A DNA stretch of 64,000 nucleotides from Winkia neuii (GCF_029011175.1 NZ_CP118946.1:310001-374000); one strand, 5' to 3'. Shown: positions 28,627 through 40,402, numbered from the stretch's first letter. Numbers and translations are program-made. Notes: generated by a model not told the origin, from the sequence alone.

Positions 28627-28809
28627 ATGCTCGTATTAACCAGGCGCCCGGGCGAAAAGATCGTCATTGGCGATTCCGTTACTCTGACTGTGGTAGAGGC
28701 GCATCGTGATGCGGTGCGTATTGGCATAGAAGCGCCGCGCGACGTAAAGATTCAGAGGGCGGAGCTATTGGATGACGAGGTAGAGGGCGGGCAGCAGACA
28801 GCCCGGTAG
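28627..28809 (+). CDS. csrA: carbon storage regulator CsrA
   Basis: 60 residues with ribosome site cagggggc. The whole family pattern is present: MLVLTRRPGEKIVIGDSVTLTVV, then VRIGIEAPRDVKIQRAEL, including the RNA-contacting R/E residues near each end. CsrA is a dimer that binds GGA motifs near ribosome sites and blocks or allows translation. In Gram-positives it is best known as a flagellin regulator with FliW; neither fliW nor flagellar genes are visible here. Spaced 71 bases from the preceding gene, probably with its own promoter. Confidence 0.9.
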   Translation: MLVLTRRPGEKIVIGDSVTLTVVEAHRDAVRIGIEAPRDVKIQRAELLDDEVEGGQQTAR

Positions 28810-28891
28810 GGACTTTGTTCCTAGATTCTGCGCGCGAAAGTGTCATCTATGGCACAATGGGTTGGTAACCCAAAGGCGGGAGGATCCGAAC

Positions 28892-29398
28892 ATGTCGAAC
28901 ATTCAGGCCAGCGGCAGCGATGCTCGGGGCGCAAAGTGGCGCATCCAGCAGCGGTGGTGGAACCGTTCAGAATTGTTAGCTGCCTGTCTATTGCTGTTGT
29001 TCCCAGCTTTTTGCACCTACGGTTTCCGCATGGTGGTAGGCAAAGAGCTGCCGCCGGTTGTCCCGTTTAGTTGGGGCGCGCTCTCTCATCCCATCCGCGT
29101 ATCTGGGTCGCAAAGTTACTGGATCGAGGGCGCTGTGTGCCTAGTGCTGGCGGCTGTTGGCATCGCCCTCACCATTGCCTTCAGGGGTGGTGAGCGTATG
29201 CGCCGCATCGTGCCGCCCTTCCTTGGGGCCGCTGCATCGGTTATCAGTGCGGGCTGGGTTATTAGCGTCTTGTACTCAATGGGCACGATCTCGTCCAAAC
29301 CCTTCGCCATCTTTGCTATCGGGGCTGCAGCCGTAGTTGGTATTCCTATCTATTTCTGCCTGCGCAAGCCCCTAGAGGTGTCCAGATATTCGGCGTAA
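28892..29398 (+). CDS. membrane protein of unknown function
   Basis: 168 residues. ATG 28892 follows gggaggatcc at good spacing; the ATG at 28862 lies too far upstream. Four hydrophobic helices are visible, at about residues 28-47, 74-98, 108-128 and 133-153, with a basic N-terminal segment (KWRIQQRWWNRSE) inside. No family is recognised. It lies between csrA and purC, transcribed in the same direction but with separate signals. Confidence 0.65.
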   Translation: MSNIQASGSDARGAKWRIQQRWWNRSELLAACLLLLFPAFCTYGFRMVVGKELPPVVPFSWGALSHPIRVSGSQSYWIEGAVCLVLAAVGIALTIAFRGGERMRRIVPPFLGAAASVISAGWVISVLYSMGTISSKPFAIFAIGAAAVVGIPIYFCLRKPLEVSRYSA

Positions 29399-29400
29399 CT

Positions 29401-29428
29401 TTGTGTCGTCATACAGTGGTGACATTAT
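29401..29428 (+). promoter_or_regulatory. candidate leaderless promoter of purC
   Basis: ttgtgt (29401-29406), 16-base spacer and cattat (29423-29428) end six bases before the purC ATG, and no ribosome site lies between. The spacing suggests transcription starts at or next to the ATG. Confidence 0.45.
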
Positions 29429-29434
29429 TAAGCC

Positions 29435-30319
29435 ATGAGCCAACCAAAAATTCCTGGCTGGAAGCACCTCTCCAGCGGAAAAGTTCGTGACCTATACATC
29501 CCCGAATCTGGCGATCAGGATCGACTCCTGGTTGTTGCTTCTGATCGCATTAGCGCATACGACTACATTCTTCCCTCGGTTATTCCCGACAAGGGAAAGG
29601 TACTGACCCAGCTTTCCCTGTGGTGGTTTGAGCAGCTGTCGGATCTGATTGACAATCACCTGGTGGTAGACGCCGAGGTGCCTGAACAGGTTGCCGGGCG
29701 GGCCATGGTGGTAAAGCGCCTCAACATGTACCCGATCGAATGTGTGGCACGCGGATACCTGACAGGGTCAGGGCTCGTTGAATATAAGCAGTCTAAATCT
29801 GTGTGCGGGGTGGGCCTGCCTGGCGGACTCGTCGAGGCCTCCAAGCTACCCACCGCAATTTACACTCCCGCCGCCAAAGCGGAATTGGGCGAGCATGACG
29901 AGAACGTTTCTTTCGAGCGCACTGCCCAGATGGTAGGCGAAGAAGCCGCTACCGCTTTGAAAGAAAAGACCATTCAAATCTACGAGAAGGCTGCCGCTAT
30001 CGCATTGAATAAGGGCATTATTATTGCCGACACCAAGTTTGAATTTGGTGCAGACGAACAGGGCAACCTAGTGCTGGCAGACGAAGTATTGACCCCCGAT
30101 TCATCGCGCTTCTGGCCGGTAGACAAGTGGCAGGAAGGCCAGGTTACGCCCTCTTTCGACAAGCAGTATGTGCGCGATTGGCTGACCAGTGCCGAATCTG
30201 GGTGGGATCGTGCCTCTGGCCAGGAACCCCCAACTCTTCCCGAACAGGTTGTTGAGGCAACCCGCGCTCGCTACGTGGAAGCCTACGAAACCACTACTGG
30301 GAAAACCTTTACCGCCTAA
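29435..30319 (+). CDS. purC: SAICAR synthase
   Basis: 294 residues. The N-terminus has [11 protein letters not shown] (phosphate loop) and [21 protein letters not shown], then [23 protein letters not shown] and a C-terminal SRFWP...[11 protein letters not shown], all diagnostic of the longer actinobacterial/yeast-like PurC. It joins aspartate to CAIR in the purine pathway. The start seems leaderless (see promoter). Its stop is inside a hairpin that separates it from purS. Confidence 0.96.
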   Translation: MSQPKIPGWKHLSSGKVRDLYIPESGDQDRLLVVASDRISAYDYILPSVIPDKGKVLTQLSLWWFEQLSDLIDNHLVVDAEVPEQVAGRAMVVKRLNMYPIECVARGYLTGSGLVEYKQSKSVCGVGLPGGLVEASKLPTAIYTPAAKAELGEHDENVSFERTAQMVGEEAATALKEKTIQIYEKAAAIALNKGIIIADTKFEFGADEQGNLVLADEVLTPDSSRFWPVDKWQEGQVTPSFDKQYVRDWLTSAESGWDRASGQEPPTLPEQVVEATRARYVEAYETTTGKTFTA

Positions 30320-30351
30320 GAAACCGGGTAGCCGTTGCTACCCGGTTTCTT
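30318..30351 (+). terminator. hairpin at end of purC
   Basis: A perfect 14-bp stem, aagaaaccgggtag with ctacccggtttctt, begins within the purC stop codon. Only a few T follow, so it may attenuate rather than fully stop transcription into purS-purQ. Confidence 0.6.
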
Positions 30352-30395
30352 AGTAAACTTATAAAGTCCAAACCAACCCCCTATTTGGAGGACCT

Positions 30396-30647
30396 ATGGG
30401 ACGCATCGTCGTCGACATTATGCCCAAACCTGAAATCCTTGATCCGCAAGGTAAAGCAATTTTAGGAGCGTTGCCCCGAATCGGCATCGATTCTTTTACT
30501 TCCGTCCGTCAGGGCAAACGTTTTGAACTGGCCACCGAGGGCGAAGTTACTCAGAAGGATCTGGATGCTGCCAAGGAAGCCGCCACTGAGCTGCTTTCTA
30601 ACCCCATTATCGAGAACGTTGTTCGAGTAGAAGCGGTGGAGGAATAG
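30396..30647 (+). CDS. purS: FGAM synthase subunit PurS
   Basis: 83 residues with ribosome site ggaggacct. The sequence [21 protein letters not shown] followed by a ferredoxin-like beta-alpha-beta fold and [15 protein letters not shown] is the small subunit of the three-part formylglycinamidine ribonucleotide synthase. PurS bridges PurQ and PurL. It shares one base with the next gene (purS stop, purQ GTG), so purS and purQ are coupled. Confidence 0.95.
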   Translation: MGRIVVDIMPKPEILDPQGKAILGALPRIGIDSFTSVRQGKRFELATEGEVTQKDLDAAKEAATELLSNPIIENVVRVEAVEE

Positions 30648-31342
30648 TGGCGCGCATAGGTGTGGTAACTTTCCCTGGCACGCTTGACGACGGGGACGCC
30701 CGGAGGGCGGTGCGCCTGGCAGGGGCCGAGCCGGTGCGGCTGTGGCACAAGGATGCTGATTTGCACGGGGTGGATGCGGTAATCTTGCCCGGTGGTTTTT
30801 CTTACGGTGACTACTTGCGCTGCGGGGCAATCTCTTCCTTCGCTCCCGTGATGAACGGGGTGGTGGATGCTGCCAAAAAGGGCATGCCTGTCCTCGGTAT
30901 TTGCAATGGTTTCCAGGTGCTGTGTGAAGCGCACTTGCTACCTGGGGCGTTGATCCGAAATGATCACCAGCGTTTCATTTGCCGCGACCAAAAGCTGGTG
31001 GTGGAAAATACCACTACGGTCTGGACTCGCGAATTTGAACAGGGAGCGCAGATCACCATTCCGCTAAAAAATGGCGAGGGCAACTTCCAGCTAGATCCCG
31101 AAGGGCTGAAGCGTCTTGAGGGGCAGGGGCAGGTTGTGTTCCGCTACGTAGATGTGAATCCCAACGGGTCTATGAATGACATTGCCGGCGTCGCCAACGA
31201 GGCGGGCAACGTAGTAGGTCTGATGCCGCACCCAGAACATGCTGTAGAACAGGGCTTTGGTCCCGAGTCTGCAGATGGTCCTCACGGTGGCACCGATGGG
31301 CTGGGACTGTTCAAATCTGTCCTGCAATCGCTGCTGTCGTAG
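30647..31342 (+). CDS. purQ: FGAM synthase glutaminase subunit PurQ
   Basis: 231 residues from GTG 30647. Class I glutamine amidotransferase: [16 protein letters not shown], nucleophile C86 in GICNGFQVL, and the catalytic His/Glu in PHPEHAVE near the end. It hydrolyses glutamine and passes ammonia to PurL through the PurS bridge. It is followed by a 325-base gap with DnaA boxes and then purL. Confidence 0.95.
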   Translation: MARIGVVTFPGTLDDGDARRAVRLAGAEPVRLWHKDADLHGVDAVILPGGFSYGDYLRCGAISSFAPVMNGVVDAAKKGMPVLGICNGFQVLCEAHLLPGALIRNDHQRFICRDQKLVVENTTTVWTREFEQGAQITIPLKNGEGNFQLDPEGLKRLEGQGQVVFRYVDVNPNGSMNDIAGVANEAGNVVGLMPHPEHAVEQGFGPESADGPHGGTDGLGLFKSVLQSLLS

Positions 31343-31343
31343 C

Positions 31344-31583
31344 TTATCCCCAAGTTTCCCACAGACTCGGCTGCGAATATGCAACCTGTGCACAACCCTG
31401 TGGATAAAACCTGTGGATAACTTTGGGAGGCTGAATGGCAATAAATTAGACATTAATGTGGTAACCGCATAATTCCGCTAGAAAGTCAACTTTAAAGTGA
31501 GACTTGAGAGTATCTCGATTTGCGTGCACAACCCTTGCAAATCTGGGGATAACTGTGGATTACCCGGTCACGAATGTGGATAA
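31344..31583. promoter_or_regulatory. DnaA-box cluster in the purQ-purL gap
   Basis: The gap 31343-31667 has no gene. It holds six exact or near copies of the DnaA box: ttatcccca at 31344, and on the other strand tgtggataa at 31399, 31412 and 31575, tggggataa at 31544 and tgtggatta at 31554. The middle (31430-31530) is clearly AT-richer than its surroundings. dnaA and dnaN are not nearby, so this is not the usual origin; it may be a DnaA-titrating or DnaA-controlled site upstream of purL. Confidence 0.55.
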
Positions 31584-31667
31584 AACTTACAGGCGCCAAC
31601 AAAATTTTTCCTGACAGAGCGCACCTATGAAAAAACTCACCCAAGCTCGTAACGAGACGGAGAATCG

Positions 31668-34056
31668 ATGAGCAACAAACCGGCAAACGTAGAGCACCCC
31701 GACACGGTTGCGGATGCGGCGGCAACGCCCGACACCGCTATGCCGTACGCCGAATTAGGGCTCAAAGACGACGAATACGCGGATATTAAGAAGCTGCTGG
31801 GAAGGCGTCCAACTAACGCAGAGCTGGCAATGTATTCGGTCATGTGGTCTGAGCACTGCTCCTACAAGTCCTCGAAAAAACATTTGGGCGAACAATTCGG
31901 CGGCAAGACCACCCAGCAAATGAAAGAGCGGCTGCTGGTAGGGATGGGTCAGAACGCCGGCGTCGTGGACGTGGGCGACGGGATGGCGGTCACCTTTAAG
32001 GTGGAATCGCACAATCACCCCTCGTTCGTGGAGCCGTACCAGGGCGCAGCGACCGGCGTTGGCGGTATTGTCCGCGACATTATTGCAATGGGCGCCCGCC
32101 CAGTGGCAGTCATGGATCAGCTCCGTTTCGGGGATCCGAAGAACGCTGACACAGCCCGCGTGGTACACGGGGTAGTGGCTGGCGTCGGCGGCTACGGCAA
32201 CTGTTTAGGCCTGCCTAACATTGGCGGCGAAACCGAATTCGATCCCTCTTACCAGGGCAATCCGCTAGTTAACGCGCTGTGCGTGGGAGTGCTAAAGCAC
32301 GAGGACATTCACCTGGCAAACGCCGAGGGCGTCGGAAATAAAATCGTCCTATTCGGTGCTCGTACCGGCGGCGACGGTATTGGGGGCGCCTCTATCCTGG
32401 CTTCCGAAACCTTCGAGGACGGCATGCCGGCCAAACGGCCATCCGTCCAGGTGGGTGACCCCTTCATGGAAAAGGTGCTCATCGAATGCTGCCTGGAACT
32501 ATTTGCGGCTGACCTCGTAGAGGGCATCCAGGACCTGGGCGCGGCAGGCATCTCCTGCGCCACCTCCGGAACTGGCCTCAAACGGCAACTCTGGTATGCA
32601 CGTCGACCTCGAAAATGTGCTTCTGCGCGACCCCACCCTGACTGCAGGCGAGATCCTGATGTCGGAATCGCAAGAACGCATGATGGCAGTTGTGGCTGCC
32701 GACAAGATTGATGCCTTCATGGACGTCATCAACAAGTGGGACGTGGAAGCAGCCGTGATTGGCGAGGTGACCGGCGACGGCAGGCTCACCATCGACCACT
32801 ACGGCGAACGCATCGTGGACGTAGACCCGAAGACAGTGGCCCACGACGGTCCAGTCTACGATCGCCCGTACTCCCGCCCGGCCTGGCAGGATGACCTGCA
32901 GGCGGATACCTCCGACAAGCTGGCTCGCTCTGAGTCTTCTGCTGCTTTAGAAGAAGAGCTACGCAAGATAGTACTCAGCCCAAACGGTGCCTCCAAAGCG
33001 TGGGTAACCGACCAGTACGACCGCTACGTGCGCGGCAACACTGCATTGGCTCAGCCCGACGATGCGGGTGTCATCCGCGTAGTAGAAGAATCTAACCGCG
33101 GCGTAGCCATCGCTACTGACGCGAACGGTTGGTACACCAAGCTCGACCCGTATGCTGGCGCCCAGCAGGCGCTCGCGGAGGCCTATCGCAACGTGTGCAC
33201 CGTTGGGGCTCGCCCGATGGCAGTGACCGACTGCCTGAATTTTGGTAACCCGGAAGATCCGGACGCAATGTGGCAACTAGTTACCGCTATGACTGGTATG
33301 GCTGACGGCTGTAAGGTGCTGGGCACGCCGGTTACCGGCGGCAACGTGTCTCTGTACAACTCCTCTGGAACTGAGAAGGGGCAGCCGGATTCTTCGATCA
33401 ACCCGACTCCTGTAGTGGGCATGTTGGGCTTGATCGACGATGTTACGAAAGCTGTGCCTTCCGGCTGGAATGAACAGGGACTTGCCGTCTTGCTGCTAGG
33501 CGAGACTAACGACGAACTGGATGGTTCTGCCTGGGCTCGCGAAGTCCATTCGCACCTGGGTGGGCTGCCCCCGAAGGTGGATTTTGAAGCGGAAATGGCG
33601 CTGGGTCGAGTACTTATTGCGGTAGCTCAGGCCGAGGTGGACGGTATTCGCGTTGTCAAAGCGGCACACGATATTTCCAATGGCGGCTTGGCTGCAGCAG
33701 TGCTGGAGTCGGCTTCACGTTTCGGTATTGGCGCCAACATCGATCTGGCTCGCGTCGGTTTCGAGGGACAGGACGACACAGTCCGGCTGTTCTCGGAATC
33801 GCAGGCGCGCGCTTTGGTTGTGGTACCTGAAGTGGCCGTGTCCATGGTTGCTGCCGCAGCGGAAGCAGAGGGCGTAGCTTGCTCGCGCATTGGTACTACC
33901 GGTGGTTCGATGGTCACCTTCACTCGTTCTAACGAGAGCGAGCCGGCTGACTTTGAAGAGTCTGTTGCGGGTGCGGCTGACCGGTCTGTGATCGCTTTGG
34001 ACCTGGCCGATTTGGCCGAGGCTTCCCGCAAGGTGTTGCCGGAACTGTTTGCGTAG
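31668..34056 (+). pseudogene. purL: FGAM synthase large subunit PurL, split by a one-base insertion
   Basis: Two frames give one protein. The first (31668-32711) is normal PurL from ATG 31668 ([43 protein letters not shown] and Mg sites) to GISCATS at about 32565; there it loses the family sequence. The second frame (32596-34056) continues with [13 protein letters not shown]... to the end. The break is explained by one extra G in ccggaactgg near 32568; without it the protein is about 795 residues, the usual length for PurL in PurSQL systems. PurL is the synthase core of the same enzyme as PurS and PurQ. A true frameshift would make the cell need purines; a sequencing error is the main alternative. 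Confidence 0.93.
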
Positions 34057-34063
34057 CCGGTAG

Positions 34064-34090
34064 TTGGTCCCGGGCTAGGCTCGGGACCAA
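34064..34090 (+). terminator. hairpin after purL
   Basis: A perfect 9-bp stem, ttggtcccg with cgggaccaa, begins about seven bases after the purL stop. No T-run follows, so efficiency is doubtful. Confidence 0.4.
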
Positions 34091-34108
34091 CGATGGTAGC
34101 GTGAAGCC

Positions 34109-34465
34109 ATGCCTATCCTGATTGCTGGTATTTTTTCTGTTCTTTTGACTTTGCAGGCACTGTATTGCCTGTTCCTGGTTATTGCCCCCGGGCGCGAGGG
34201 GTTTCGGGTGGGGCATCCGCTAGGTTTGCCCTTTAAGGTGTTGCGTAGGAGCGAGACGGTTTGGCATCGGGCGCACATGCATGCCTGCCCATTCTTCTTA
34301 TTGGCGATTGCCCTAGCTTTGATAAACATTGTGGTGCTGGTGGCGTTGGCCCCTTATGTTTCTGTTGCTACTGGCGTGATTGCCGGCATTGGCTCGGTAA
34401 TCATTGTGGCAGGTATGTGGGCCCTAGCGGCAGCTGCGGCTTTGCGGTGGGCGAGATTGAACTAG
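34109..34465 (+). CDS. small membrane protein, SdpI-like
   Basis: 118 residues with three membrane helices (about 3-23, 60-82, 90-112). The cytoplasmic stretch between the first two (GLPFKVLRRSETVWHRAHMHACPF) resembles the conserved loop of SdpI-family proteins (RTPxTxxSxxxWxxxHxxA), which include immunity and stress proteins of unknown mechanism. The start overlaps the hairpin downstream of purL and lacks a strong ribosome site. The family match is weak. Confidence 0.55.
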   Translation: MPILIAGIFSVLLTLQALYCLFLVIAPGREGFRVGHPLGLPFKVLRRSETVWHRAHMHACPFFLLAIALALINIVVLVALAPYVSVATGVIAGIGSVIIVAGMWALAAAAALRWARLN

Positions 34466-34572
34466 CTGCCCAAAGTTTCCTTGCGAACTTTTAGTTTAGT
34501 CAAAGACAAGTGTATAACTATTGGTGCGCACCTAACGGAATAGTAAAGCGCGGGTAAAGCCCGGGTGTCTAG

Positions 34573-35922
<1,350 letters not shown>

Positions 35923-35983
35923 AAATAGCAGTGGGGTGTGGATCGATTCACAGTTACGGTGATGATCGCGTTATCCTTTAGAC

Positions 35984-37270
35984 ATGATTGATCTTCGTGC
36001 ACTTGAAGCCGATCCCACCCCCGGCTACGCCTCGCAGAAGGCTCGCGGGGAGGACCCGGCCCTTATCGACCAGGCCATTGCAGCAGACCGCAAGCGTCGC
36101 GAGGCGCTTAGCGAATTCGAATCCGCCCGTGCGGAACAGAAATCTGTGTCTAAGTCGGTGGGTAAGGCCAGTCCCGAAGAACGTCCAGCCGTCCTCGCAA
36201 AGGCGAAGGAACTGGCAGCACACGTAAAGGAACTGGAAGCCGAGGCTAATAAGGCGGCTGAAGAGGCTCGCGCAATTGCCATGCGCATCGACAACATTGT
36301 CAGCCCGGAAGCCCCCACCGGTGGGGAAGAGAACTTCACCGACCTAGAGCACGTGGGGGAGCGGCGCGACTTCGCCGCAGAAGGGTTTGAACCCAAGGAT
36401 CACCTGGCAGTAGCCGAAGGGCTCGATGCCATTGATATGAAGCGGGGCGCTAAAGTATCCGGCTCGCGCTTCTACTACCTAAAGGGCATCGGCGCCCGCA
36501 TGGAACTGGCATTCCTTACCATGGCATGGGACCAGGCCGAGGCTGCTGGTTTCGTCCCCATGATTACGCCCACCATGGTCAGCCCCCAAACAATGGGAGG
36601 CACCGGCTTTTTGGGTGCCCACGCTGACGAGATCTACCATCTAGAGGCAGACGACCTGTACTTGACGGGTACCTCCGAAGTGGCGTTGGCTGGCTACCAC
36701 ACTGACGAGATCTTGGATCTGTCTAACGGGCCGAAGCGCTACACCGGTTGGTCTACGTGCTACCGGCGCGAGGCCGGCGCTGCGGGCCGCGACACTCGCG
36801 GCATCATCCGCGTCCACCAGTTCAATAAGGTGGAAATGTTCAGCTACTGTCGCATTGAGGACGCAGCTGAAGAGCACAAGCGCTTGCTTGGGTGGGAACG
36901 CGAGATGCTGGGCAAGATGGAGCTTCCCTACCGGATCATCGATACTGCAGCAGGCGACCTTGGTTCTTCTGCGGCTCGCAAGTTTGACTGTGAAGCATGG
37001 CTCCCTTCGCAAGAGCGATGGATGGAGGTAACCTCCACTTCGAACTGCACTCAGTTCCAGGCCCGCCGGCTAGGAATTAGGGAACGCATTGAACAGGATG
37101 GGCGCCAGGTTACCCGCCCGGTAGCCACTCTAAATGGCACCCTGGCCACTACCAGGTGGCTAGTCGCCCTCTTCGAAAACCATCAGCAGGCTGACGGATC
37201 CCTGTATATTCCTAAGGCAATGCGCCCGTACCTGGGTGGTCGCGAACTGATCGAACCGGTGAATGCATAA
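35984..37270 (+). CDS. serS: seryl-tRNA synthetase
   Basis: 428 residues. The N-terminal long coiled arm (about residues 25-105, rich in E, K, A) binds the long variable arm of tRNA-Ser; class II motifs follow: motif 2 [21 protein letters not shown] and motif 3 [19 protein letters not shown], with [17 protein letters not shown] between. TATCCT ends six bases before the ATG and no ribosome site is present, so the mRNA is probably leaderless. Three tRNA-Ser genes lie in this window. The next gene overlaps its end by eight bases. Confidence 0.96.
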   Translation: MIDLRALEADPTPGYASQKARGEDPALIDQAIAADRKRREALSEFESARAEQKSVSKSVGKASPEERPAVLAKAKELAAHVKELEAEANKAAEEARAIAMRIDNIVSPEAPTGGEENFTDLEHVGERRDFAAEGFEPKDHLAVAEGLDAIDMKRGAKVSGSRFYYLKGIGARMELAFLTMAWDQAEAAGFVPMITPTMVSPQTMGGTGFLGAHADEIYHLEADDLYLTGTSEVALAGYHTDEILDLSNGPKRYTGWSTCYRREAGAAGRDTRGIIRVHQFNKVEMFSYCRIEDAAEEHKRLLGWEREMLGKMELPYRIIDTAAGDLGSSAARKFDCEAWLPSQERWMEVTSTSNCTQFQARRLGIRERIEQDGRQVTRPVATLNGTLATTRWLVALFENHQQADGSLYIPKAMRPYLGGRELIEPVNA

Positions 37271-38297
37271 GCTATACCAAACATTGAACGCGCAGGGACT
37301 CACCTTTTCGGCGTCAGAAAACATGCCCGTAACAGGAACGTTTATTCCGCCTGAATTCGGTGGGGACCTGCGCGTTAGTGGTGGTTCTAAAACGGCGCCA
37401 CTGCCGCAGGTCGTCGCTGGCGAAGCACCCGCACAGGTGGTAGATGCTAGTGGCGATCAGCTAGTGGTCCCAGAACAGCTTAGGGGAGTAGATCCGGCGA
37501 AGCTGCTGGTTGCTTTTGACATTGACGGCACCATTTTGGGGCGCGATGGTTCTATGTCCAGCGCGGTGTTGCAATCGTTGCGCGCCTTAGACGCTGCTGG
37601 GGCCAATGTTGTTATTGCTACTGGCCGTTCCATTCCGGCAGTGGCTGGGGTGCTCACTCTGTTGCAGTTGCGGCATGGCTTCGTAGTTTGTTCTAACGGG
37701 GCGGTGGTGTTGCGCACCGCGCCGGGAAAGACGGCCGGGGCGATCGACTACAAGGTGGTAAAAACCGTAACCTTTCCGCCGGCGCCAATCATCGATCGGC
37801 TAGTAGAAAAGATCCCGGATGCTTACGTAGGGGTAGAAGCGGTAGGATCCGGATTTTTGGTGTCGGAGCACTTCCCGGCTGGCGAACTGATCGGCGAACA
37901 ACAAGTGGTAGGTTGGCAAGGACTGCGGCAGAAGGAAGTGACCCGGGTTATCCTGCGGGCGCCTTCGTTAAGCGCACAAGATTTGAAAGACATCGTGGCT
38001 GGCCTTGGGATTGACACGGTGCAATGGGACATTGGGTGGACTGCTTGGCTAGACGTTGTGTCTGAAGATTCCACCAAGGCTAGGGCCTTAGCGGAGCTAG
38101 CAGATACTTTGGGCGTTGACCATGCGCATACGGTTGCCGTTGGGGACGGCTCTAACGACGTGGCAATGATCGACTGGGCCAGTTGGGGGCTTGCCATGAA
38201 GAACGGTTCCCAGGATGCCAAATCCGTGGCCGCTGCGGTACTTCCCCCGGTCACAGAAAATGGGGCAGCGCTGGTAGGAAAGCTTCTGCTCGGATAG
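37263..38297 (+). CDS. HAD-type hydrolase, Cof subfamily
   Basis: 344 residues if read from ATG 37263, which overlaps serS; ATG 37323 is a second possible start. The Cof-type HAD domain starts at about residue 80: [16 protein letters not shown] (motif I), VVIATGRS (motif II), and [16 protein letters not shown] (motif IV). The N-terminal extension of about 75 residues is Pro/Gly-rich and not part of the fold. Cof enzymes remove phosphate from sugars, nucleotides or cofactors; the substrate is unknown. In actinomycetes a HAD gene often follows serS. Confidence 0.85.
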   Translation: MHKLYQTLNAQGLTFSASENMPVTGTFIPPEFGGDLRVSGGSKTAPLPQVVAGEAPAQVVDASGDQLVVPEQLRGVDPAKLLVAFDIDGTILGRDGSMSSAVLQSLRALDAAGANVVIATGRSIPAVAGVLTLLQLRHGFVVCSNGAVVLRTAPGKTAGAIDYKVVKTVTFPPAPIIDRLVEKIPDAYVGVEAVGSGFLVSEHFPAGELIGEQQVVGWQGLRQKEVTRVILRAPSLSAQDLKDIVAGLGIDTVQWDIGWTAWLDVVSEDSTKARALAELADTLGVDHAHTVAVGDGSNDVAMIDWASWGLAMKNGSQDAKSVAAAVLPPVTENGAALVGKLLLG

Positions 38298-38352
38298 GTA
38301 AAACCTGGCGTACTCGGCCTGTACTCTTAAGGGGTAATCCTCAACGTAGCGG

Positions 38353-39684
38353 ATGGGAGTAGGCGTGGGTTGGTTCAATTCGATAGAACACAACAGGTGG
38401 TTGTCGCAGCAAATGCGCGACCTTCTAGATTTCGGCAAGAACTCGCTGGTAGAGGGCGGGTTCGGGTCGATGGATTTGGAAGGAAAAGTAGACTCTGAAG
38501 CGCAACTGCCCCTGTTCGTCACCTGCCGCATGGTGCACGTTTACTCGCTGGGGACGCTCATGGGTATCCCCGGTTGCAGGCGGATGGTAGACCACGGAGT
38601 CAGAGCGCTTACGGAAGCCTTCTACGACCATGACCATGGCGGCTGGTATGACCAGATAGAGCCGAAATTGGACCAGAACGGGCATGGCATTGCTGCCTCT
38701 AAGGTAAAGATGGCTTATTCGTCTGCCTTTGTGTTGCTTGCTGCGTCCTCGGCGGCAGTGGCGAATAGACCCGGCGCGCAGGAGCTCTTGGCGCTTGCCA
38801 TGCGGGACCAGGACAAACACTGGTGGGATCCGGAATACCAGATGGTTGTGGACGATCGCAGCCTAGATTTCACTTCGACCTCGGACTACCGGGGGATGAA
38901 TGCAAATATGCACACCTGCGAGGCCTACCTGGCGTGCGCGGACGCTACCACCCAGCCGAAGTGGCTAGACCGCGCGATGGCGATATTGGGGCGGATGCGC
39001 AGAAACGCCCAGCACAATAACTGGCGCATTCCGGAACATTATTCGCCGCAGTGGGAGCCGCAACTGGATTACAACCAGGACAACCCTGCAGACCAGTTCC
39101 GCCCCTTTGGATGTACGCCGGGACATGGCATGGAATTTGCAAAGCTCTTGGTGGCGGCACGTGGAGCACTAATTAGGGCGGGCCGTGAGGTTCCCGAGTG
39201 GATGCTTGAAACGGCCAGTGAATTGTTTATGAGGGCGCGCCAAGACGGGTGGGCACGCAACGGCAAGCCCGGTTTCGTGTATACGACGGATGCGCGTGGA
39301 GGAGTGGTGATTGCCGATCGCATGCACTGGGTAGTATGCGAGGCAATCGGGGCGGCCGTAGCGCTGCGGCGGGCAGAATTGGACGGTCCGGGTGAGCCCG
39401 ATCGGGGGCTGATCGAGGACTATGAGCACTGCTACCGTACGTTTATTGATTACGCGGACGAGTACCTGATAGCCGGGGATGGGAAGTGGAACCACCAGCT
39501 GGGCCCGGATAACCAGTTGGCTACGACCATTTGGCCGGGCAGGCCAGATATCTACCACGCAGTGCAAGCTATGCTGGCCCAGCGGGTTCCTGTATCTCCT
39601 GCGTTCGCGCAAGCTCTTGATCAAGGGCTATTGGACACGCCGCAGAGCTTGGGGCAGGAAAAGGGCAGGCCCACCCGCAGGTGA
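38353..39684 (+). CDS. N-acylglucosamine 2-epimerase family protein (mannose isomerase-like)
   Basis: 443 residues from ATG 38353 or GTG 38365. An (alpha/alpha)6-barrel family: conserved segments VTCRMVHVYSLGTLMG, HGGWYDQI, NANMHTCEAYLACAD, FGCTPGHGMEFAKLLV and ATTIWPGRPDIYHAVQAML, with the histidines used for general acid/base catalysis in AGE, YihS and mannose isomerases. The subset with GxPDxYHxxQ endings is nearest to mannose or sulfoquinovose isomerases. The substrate is not clear. It stands alone with no sugar transporter nearby. Confidence 0.85.
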   Translation: MGVGVGWFNSIEHNRWLSQQMRDLLDFGKNSLVEGGFGSMDLEGKVDSEAQLPLFVTCRMVHVYSLGTLMGIPGCRRMVDHGVRALTEAFYDHDHGGWYDQIEPKLDQNGHGIAASKVKMAYSSAFVLLAASSAAVANRPGAQELLALAMRDQDKHWWDPEYQMVVDDRSLDFTSTSDYRGMNANMHTCEAYLACADATTQPKWLDRAMAILGRMRRNAQHNNWRIPEHYSPQWEPQLDYNQDNPADQFRPFGCTPGHGMEFAKLLVAARGALIRAGREVPEWMLETASELFMRARQDGWARNGKPGFVYTTDARGGVVIADRMHWVVCEAIGAAVALRRAELDGPGEPDRGLIEDYEHCYRTFIDYADEYLIAGDGKWNHQLGPDNQLATTIWPGRPDIYHAVQAMLAQRVPVSPAFAQALDQGLLDTPQSLGQEKGRPTRR

Positions 39685-39707
39685 GCCTGCCGCGTGGGCG
39701 GTGCTGA

Positions 39708-40280
39708 CTACTTCAGATTCTGGTCGTAGTGGGCGCGCTCGCCGCCAATGTACTTGGGGCGGGTGCGCGCTGCGGTCACGTGTGCTGCTCCGACTTCGGT
39801 AGCAGCGAGCCTGACCGGGGAAGCAACGTGCTTCAGATGCATCCCGATGAACGTGTCGCCGATGTCTAAACCGCCCTCCACAGCGACCTTCTCTACTAGC
39901 CACGGCTCCTGGATATGTGCGTAGGCGGCACACGAGAAGGATCCGCCCGCGTGTAATTGTGGAACTGCGTTCACCCGTTCAAAACCGCGTTTTCGTGCCA
40001 GCTCAGCGGGTACCACGAGGGCGCGGTTCAGGTGTTCACAGCACTGTGCGATTGGAGTTACGCCCGTGCCATCGGTTGCTGCGCACACGCCTTGCCAGAC
40101 GGCCTCGCCGATCTGTGGTGAAGAAGCCTTGCCAATGCGGTCTCCCAAGATCTCTGACGAAGAACACCCCACTACTATTGCGTCGCCGTCGGAAAGTTTA
40201 GCTTTTTCCAGAAGCTCTTTTACTAGGTCGGCAACTTGGGTGCGCACTTGCTCTGCTGAAATATCTGTCTGCGGTGACAT
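39708..40280 (-). CDS. UPF0340 family protein (YwlG-like)
   Basis: 190 residues. ATG 40280 has taggaggggta upstream; a longer reading to 40310 is unsupported. The family motifs AIVVGCSSSEILGDRIGKASS, TPIAQCCEHLNRALVVP, FSCAAYAHIQEPWLVE and DIGDTFIGMHLKHVASPVRL mark the TIGR01440/UPF0340 group, broadly conserved in Gram-positives with unknown function. Two conserved Cys-rich loops could bind a metal or form a catalytic thiol. Convergent with the epimerase gene, with 23 bases between. Confidence 0.85.
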   Translation of the reverse strand: MSPQTDISAEQVRTQVADLVKELLEKAKLSDGDAIVVGCSSSEILGDRIGKASSPQIGEAVWQGVCAATDGTGVTPIAQCCEHLNRALVVPAELARKRGFERVNAVPQLHAGGSFSCAAYAHIQEPWLVEKVAVEGGLDIGDTFIGMHLKHVASPVRLAATEVGAAHVTAARTRPKYIGGERAHYDQNLK

Positions 40281-40402
40281 TACCCCTCCTAAAATATGGC
40301 AATGCGGCACTCCCAGTCTATGCGTTCGGGAGGAGGAAGTAGCTAGCTTGATTTTCGTGGTTGGTTGTTAATTGGTTAGACTGGGAGGCGCGCTTCGCGT
40401 TT

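Noticed and set aside
31343-31667. Chromosome origin oriC
   Set aside because: DnaA boxes are present but dnaA, dnaN, rpmH and related origin genes are not near; kept only as a DnaA-binding candidate.
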